This document shows, in pieces, positions 58,511 to 64,000 of a stretch of 64,000 bases of DNA. The DNA is from Corbicula japonica (lineage: Eukaryota > Mollusca > Bivalvia > Venerida > Cyrenidae), in assembly GCA_038501625.1 (NCBI GenBank), contig JAZAYU010000001.1:2604001-2668000 (forward strand), in the 5' to 3' direction. Numbering within the stretch: position 1 is the first letter of the stretch; each line of letters opens with the position of its first letter. Position numbers and translations under genes: made by a program. The notes beneath the pieces are model-generated. The model was not told the origin of the DNA. It made no database searches and saw only the letters and a program-made list of their open reading frames with translations.

Positions 58511-58854
58511 GGACAATCAGATCTTAGATTTAAAGCTGCATATTCACAATTCAGGGTGGAATATCACAATGTCTCATTTGTAGTTAGTATCTATTATACC
58601 ACTATTTATTGCCTATAAATGATTAAAAAGGAGCAAATTTCCCCGAAATGTTTGTCTAATCAGTATATTTAATGATGTGTTGTTAGTGAATTATACTCGT
58701 TAGTAACGATTCAACAACTTTGGGTTTCAATATATTCACTAGTACGTTGACTGTGTAAGAATTGAGAATATTACACTGCATTTACTTTGTTTATAGGTCT
58801 TCTACAATTTCTTAATGTTGATATTTGAAAAGACTTAAAATATTTACGTCCTAA

Positions 58855-60440
58855 AACTTGATCAGGAACCTTTAACTTACACGAGATTTAAATAAAAATT
58901 AATGATGGTGTACCACACACATGTTTTTGGCAAGTACTCTTTATCTGATCTGCAAACTCACTGAATCGAGTGTATTTACAACGAAAACGGAAAACATCAA
59001 TAACATGAATTGTTAATGCATGAACTCGTAAAGTGTAAAATACATATAAGTTAATTGTGTTATTATATTTCAAAATGTAAGTGTAGAATTAGGCAGTTAC
59101 GCTTTACATCACTGAAAGCGTTGCACCTTTGAGAGTGCGGCGATTTCCAACATTAGGCCTTTGTCATTCTATACGTTTTAAGTGAGTTATGAGTCGTTTA
59201 TAAATGATACTTGTAGAGTTACGGTACTCTAACATTATGGTCCTGTTTTACTTATTGAAATTCCCTAAACGAACAATATAAATAGTCAATTTCTGGATTG
59301 CCTATGAAGGTGGATTCGTTTTTGAGTTTTTCTTATTCCTTTTCAGGTAGATTAAAGGTAATCCACAGAAGCAATGTGTCCTTTTTCACGTTAGTAGAAT
59401 ATTGAGAGACTCAGCGACATCACCTTTTTTTATAGGCCTGGGACGAAATGACTTTCCCTTGACGATACTTTCTGATGTGATTCAAATTTTCAGATGTTTA
59501 AGATAATATGCGTCTACTTTTTTCCTGACTGTGAAGATGTCACAGGGTTAAATAAATATATTAAAACCTCAAAGTGAATTTCTTCGTTTGTTTTAATTTT
59601 TCCCAAATAACCTATTGTTATTTTTGCTGTGCTTTTTTAAAGTTGCTTTCAAATCATATTGTTTTTTTTTCTACGTTAATATTTTTGTGTTGAAAATATT
59701 ATTGTAAAATAAATAGCAATCTGAAAAGCAAATTACAATTTTTTTACAGGACATCTGCTAAAAAGGCAACCTGTTTAATCTTATTTTAAGTTAGTTATCA
59801 TACTTTACTGCATGAACTATGACAATATCTCATGGTCATTTCATTGTCTTTGCGATATATGTCGTACATTGTACCCCGTAATCTCAATATAAAGATCCAT
59901 GGCTAAATATGTCGACATTTCACGAAAGTGTTGGTGGCTTTAAGATTCTGTTTTGTTTTTGTATTTTGTGGAGCTTTGCGTGTAAACATGTTTTATCAGT
60001 TTTAGAGTGACTGTTGCAGTTTTAAGCGTCACTTGTTTCTATGTATGTAATTGTTATTATAAACGTTTCCACTTAAACATGATCTTTTTTTAAACCGATT
60101 CACTTTTAAATTAGCAGTCCCACAACTTCTAGTTGGTTTCTTTTTTATCATTCCCACATCGAATAAAATCTGTGAAATATCTATAGACAGATTCTAGTTT
60201 ATTGCAAAGTTTAGCGTTCTCACAACCGAATGAAACCTATGAAATATAGACAGATTCTTGTTTGTTGCAAACTTTAGCGTTCCCACAACTGATTTAAATC
60301 TATGAAACATAGACAGTTTCTATTTGGCTCTACTCTTAAGCGTTCCTGCAACCGATTCAGATCTTACAAACAGCTTCTACAAGACAATTTTCTTGTGCTT
60401 TATCTCGCTGTAATGGTTGTTTATACATTATGTTATGGCA
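58855..60440. repeat. Second duplicated block, copy B, uninterrupted
   Basis: Aligns with 49690-50076 plus 51885-52560 and lacks the LINE. It carries a three-copy tandem of about 65 bp at 60115-60365 (GACAGATTCT(A/T)GTTT...TTTAGCGTTC(T/C)CACAAC) where the other copy has one. Confidence 0.75.
60115..60365. repeat. Tandem repeat of about 65 bp, three to four copies
   Basis: Each unit contains TGAAA(T/C)ATAGACAG, TTCTAGTT-like and TTTAGCGTTCCCACAAC-like phrases. Confidence 0.7.
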
Positions 60441-61223
60441 GCAACATTTTGGTGTTCTATATTGCAGTGTTTTATCCAAGTTTTCCGTATTTGTTTCCTT
60501 TTTTAACCATATTTTACATGTAAAAAGTTACTGAAGGACATTTACATAAAGTCTTACGTATCGAAGTTAGTGAAATGCACCCATCTATGAACCCCCAGCC
60601 ACCTCGTCGTTTTGAAGCTCATTGCCGAGCGACCGATGCGTTAAGATACTAAATACACTGAAGTTTAACTATGCTTATACTTAAAACATTAGTTGTAGTG
60701 ATTTGAATCTCTTTATTCAGTGAATGTGTCTCCGCCATTACCAATTATACAATATAGGATATATAAGACTGAAATGTACAAATGTAGCAAAATATAAAAT
60801 CAAATATGAATGAATATGAATAATACTTGTTGTCTTTTTACAAATGCTTAATACTATTCTGTTGGCTAGGTGATGACACGATCGCCATTCAACGTCAAAA
60901 ACATTCTTAATGGCGTCAGTTTGAAATGACATTTCATATATTTTAAGAACTATGTGAAGGTTTTACTATTGATACTATCGATATTTCTGTACATAAGCAT
61001 CCTTTATAAAGGTATTTGTGCATTATCCTTAACAACACAATTTAAAGCACTGCGTCGTTGTACTTCTTAAAAGACGTATACACAATCTACGACATTTTGG
61101 AACAGCAGAATAAAAATACCAAAAGAAATACTACAAATTATCACATGCTCTGTAAAGCGTATCTGATTGGTTACCGAAACAAGAGGTATCTCAGTTGTTT
61201 CTAAACGGACAAAAATGCGCAAA
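60441..61223. other. AT-rich DNA before the receptor gene's 3' end
   Basis: No gene recognised. Confidence 0.4.
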
Positions 61224-61229
61224 TTTATT
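61224..61229 (-). promoter_or_regulatory. Polyadenylation signal AATAAA for the CUB/LDLa receptor gene
   Basis: The reverse-strand hexamer AATAAA lies 54 nt after the stop codon at 61283-61285. Confidence 0.55.
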
Positions 61230-61282
61230 GTACGACGTTTTAGAATCGCGTGTTTTCTTGAAGTACAGCGAACGAAGGCGAT

Positions 61283-63112
61283 CTAGGCGAGATGCCTATA
61301 GGAAGCCGCCACTCTCCACGAGACACAACAATACCTGCAGCACACTAGGACGATGATCACAATGAACATGATCAGACACGCTACTGCAATCCCTATCAAT
61401 ATATACAACAGCAGACGATCGTTCTTTTTATTGTCACATCCGGTTTCGTCAGACGTGTCACTGCTACCACAGTTGTGTTCTCCGTTACATACTTTATTCT
61501 TGTCGATGCATTTACCGTTCCGGCATTCAAACATTCCAGGGCACGTTCCATTATCTCGTCTGCTGCAGTTAGTTTCATCCGAATGGTCAACACAGTCGAA
61601 AATTCCATTACAGACGAGATTTTTGTCAATGCATTGCCCGTTTTCGCACTCGAATTTTCCGGGGCAAGTTCCGTTACGGATTGTACAATTTATTTCGTCA
61701 GAACGATCATTGCAATCAAACTCACCATTACAGACGAGATTTTTGTCGATGCACTGTCCGTTCTGGCATTCAAACTGGCCATTACATTCGGTCACATTGA
61801 TGATATCTAAAATAAAAAGTTGCCTTTGGTAAAGAAATTAAGGGGGCTAAACCTTTAACTCCTGCATTTTATAACAAAAAAAAATATTTTTCCGTCTGGA
61901 TGATGTTTGGTACATTACTTGACTGTATATTGCGTGTATAAATTCTCGTACTTTTTTATCTCCTGCATAGTCTAGCTTTTTAAAAAGCACTTACAGTTAA
62001 TTTGAAGTTACGAAAACTAACTTATTCCGATTACTGAGGTTTTATAATAAGATATGCAGCGTTTACCATTTTGAACAGTGGTTAGAATGAGTTCAAGCTC
62101 GCCGTGTTGTGACCTTAAGGGATCGCACTTGGTGTTAAAATTGATGGTCATGGTGTTGTTGGTCGACTTGAACTCCCCATGGAAGGGCACTTTACAGCCA
62201 CAGATGCCATGTTTTCCTGAAGTAGAATGTGGAGCATAATGATATACATTTCTTTTGTTTTCAGATTACACTAATCATTCACAATATTGTATCACAGAGC
62301 ATACAAATACAATTAATAACACAACATTTCATTTCATATAAATTTACGACCTGAACAAATTTTAAGCACTTGCATCAAGGATGTCAGAAAAAATGTATTT
62401 AAGTTGTTAATAACTTATTACAGCTCTATGCTATAAGCTATGTTTAGTACGACCCATGTGCATCGAAACAAGGCAAGCAAGAAAACGTTGTCGTCAGTGA
62501 AAAATTCGGGCTGTTTGGACGTTTACAAGAATTTAAACAAAATTATTATATGAATACTGTTTGCAAAGGCCACAACAACTAGTATTACTAACTATATAAA
62601 TACTATGTGCAATAATAAATTTAATTTTCTAATGACCCGCTTATTTCCCATTGCTTAAGTGTATCCTGTAACACTCGATAACTTTTAAAGATCATCTACT
62701 TTGTATTATTTTCGTTAATCAAAAGAGGTTCGACATAATTAGTACAACACTCGATCTGTATATATAAAATACAAGTGCATATCTTACCGGATATAAGGTT
62801 GCTCGGATCGGTATTTGAGCCATCAAAGATATCGAGTCTGTTAAGCTCGCACCTGTCATCGCCCTCTGTTTCTGTACCGAGCAGGACAATGGTAGCGACA
62901 ATCTGCTGGTCAGAAGATGTCCGGAAGGTAACGGAACAGTTCAGGCAATTATCAAACACAAAGAAGTGTTGCCTTTGTGGTATAAGCCTTAAGGGGGCAT
63001 CTAACCAAACCTCTTGTGAGCAATGCTTGGTCATCTCATCTGAAATATGGAAGGGATCCGAAATGTGTGACTCTTCTATACAACCGAATAAACACAAATA
63101 AATAAAAAACAT
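61283..63112 (-). CDS. CUB-like and triple LDLa single-pass membrane protein
   Basis: Exons on the reverse strand, 63112-62788, 62216-62067 and 61806-61283, all have AG/GT borders and consistent phase, giving 332 residues from ATG to TAG or equivalent stop. The start MFFIYLCLFGC is a short hydrophobic signal-peptide-like segment. Exons 1-2 form a CUB-like domain: CLNCSVTF, RCELNRLDIFDGSNTD, LISGKHGICGC, NTMTINFNTKC and HGELELILTTV. Exon 3 gives three LDL-receptor class A repeats with six Cys and calcium-binding D..D.SDE ends (FDCNDRSDE, FDCVDHSDE and CGSSDTSDE), then a membrane span (LLLYILIGIAVACLIMFIVI) and a 20-residue Cys/Arg-containing tail. The arrangement predicts an extracellular ligand-binding receptor at the cell surface. 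Ligand unknown. The first two LDLa repeats are nearly identical in FEC.NGQCIDKNLVCNG, suggesting recent internal duplication. Confidence 0.88.
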
Positions 63113-64000
63113 TGCGTTTTTTTTTCAGATTTCACATATTATTAATTTTACACGAGCACCGTTTCCAAATTTGCGTCGTTTTCACGGTTGTTTTGTTTCA
63201 AGAAAATGTAAGTTGTTTAATTTTTTGGAAAGGGTGAGAATTTCTTTTTTAATTAAAGCATGTATTTGTGAATAAACTTTTAAATTGTTCAACGACTGGG
63301 TTTGTCAATTTCACTTTATCATGCAATGGTAAATACACGTTAAATTTATAGATTGCACGTTTCATTGACCAAGATTCCCGATACAGAAAACCATGTTTGG
63401 AGAAAATGCAGCATTTTGTAAAGGTGATTTCTTTTATTTGTAATCAAACTCTCAGAGTTGTGTTTTTTGTCTACACATAAGCTAAGAATTGCAGTTTGAA
63501 AGTACTGTACGAACGTGACTTTGTTAGTAACAGTAACAGTTCAACTTTACTGATGGAAATTCTGGTAGTATTTTTTAATTAAGCACGTTGAAATCGCTAT
63601 TCAAGAAACGAAAATATGTTTCATAAAAATATCATTGTTTTTTTTTCTGAAATCAGCAAAATCGCATGTCCCCGATATAACACTGGCAGTGTTGGCCCTA
63701 TTCTTCATTTCACAATGCCCAAACTAAAACTGGAGAATAATGTAAACATCTCAAGCATTTATTTAGCTATTGTCTCAATTTCAAAATAAGATCATAAAAT
63801 AAATACTGGAGACTAGTCTCAAATCTCAAGCATCTGATTGGCTGCATTGCAGAAAACGTTCAAGGCACGAATCCGCATCATAGATCAAATCGATTGTTTA
63901 AAGCGAAACTGGACTTTCTTCTTCCTAATTCTACACGAGTTAAGCCTGTATTGCGCCAACCCCTCGAAATATGGCCGCTCAGTTTTGCACTGTAATACCG
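63113..64000. other. Upstream flank of the receptor gene
   Basis: AT-rich. Promoter sequence for the reverse-strand receptor gene should lie here but no distinctive core element was seen. A TCTCAAATCTCAAGCATCTG repeat occurs at 63810-63840, followed by GATTGGCTG. Confidence 0.4.

Noticed and set aside
61353..61832. Forward-strand frame of 159 codons over the LDLa exon
   Set aside because: Antisense of the three LDLa repeats. The reverse strand has the recognisable domains and splice sites.

Overview
The window looks like nuclear DNA of a lophotrochozoan animal, most likely a bivalve mollusc. This is inferred from the AT-rich base composition, short exons with GT-AG introns, the protein types found and the density of decayed LINEs, SINE-like sequence and short terminal-inverted-repeat (TIR) elements. 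No search could be run, so the organism is an inference. True coding sequence is only a few per cent of the window.

Layout. 1-1487 (-): 3' part of a Crypton/DUF3504-type tyrosine-recombinase gene, with a duplicated promoter-like block and two palindromes behind it (1498-2347). 2770-3240: a TIR element. 3613-4611 (+): the last two exons of a 15-hydroxyprostaglandin-dehydrogenase-like SDR gene. 7915-18295 (+): a four-exon cytochrome b5 gene without a membrane anchor; its introns hold several TIR elements, a 780-bp repeat carrying a tRNA-Glu-like module, and a 31-copy 35-bp minisatellite. 21300-24500: two decayed LINEs and an AT-rich TIR element. 25867-29185: a 3.3-kb TIR transposon with a decayed integrase-type transposase and a nested TTAA-flanked element. 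30527-35285 (+) and 53746-57240 (+): two paralogous two-exon Golgi-type GT32 glycosyltransferases inside a segmental duplication. 36456-37229: second copy of the 780-bp repeat. 38728-44181: a stretch with a 300-bp chimeric segment and a GCCGATTGGC-rich satellite. 45929-46350 (-): an unrecognised acidic coding segment with a SUMO-interaction-like motif. 48005: a possible isolated first exon. 49237-49680: a tandem SINE-like pair. 50077-51884: a LINE with a long target-site duplication, interrupting one copy of a second duplicated block. 61283-63112 (-): a complete three-exon gene for a secretory-pathway receptor with a CUB-like domain, three LDLa repeats and one membrane span.

The genes do not form a pathway. 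The clearest shared history is the glycosyltransferase pair: anchor exon, catalytic exon and flanks were copied together, then diverged by an in-frame 24-bp repeat expansion in the stem (first copy), a 2.2-kb foldback insertion in the first copy's intron, and a LINE insertion in flanking DNA of the second. The least ordinary items are the 3.3-kb integrase transposon, the 300-bp chimeric segment, the repeated stem of the glycosyltransferase and the anchorless cytochrome b5 with an unfamiliar N-terminal extension.
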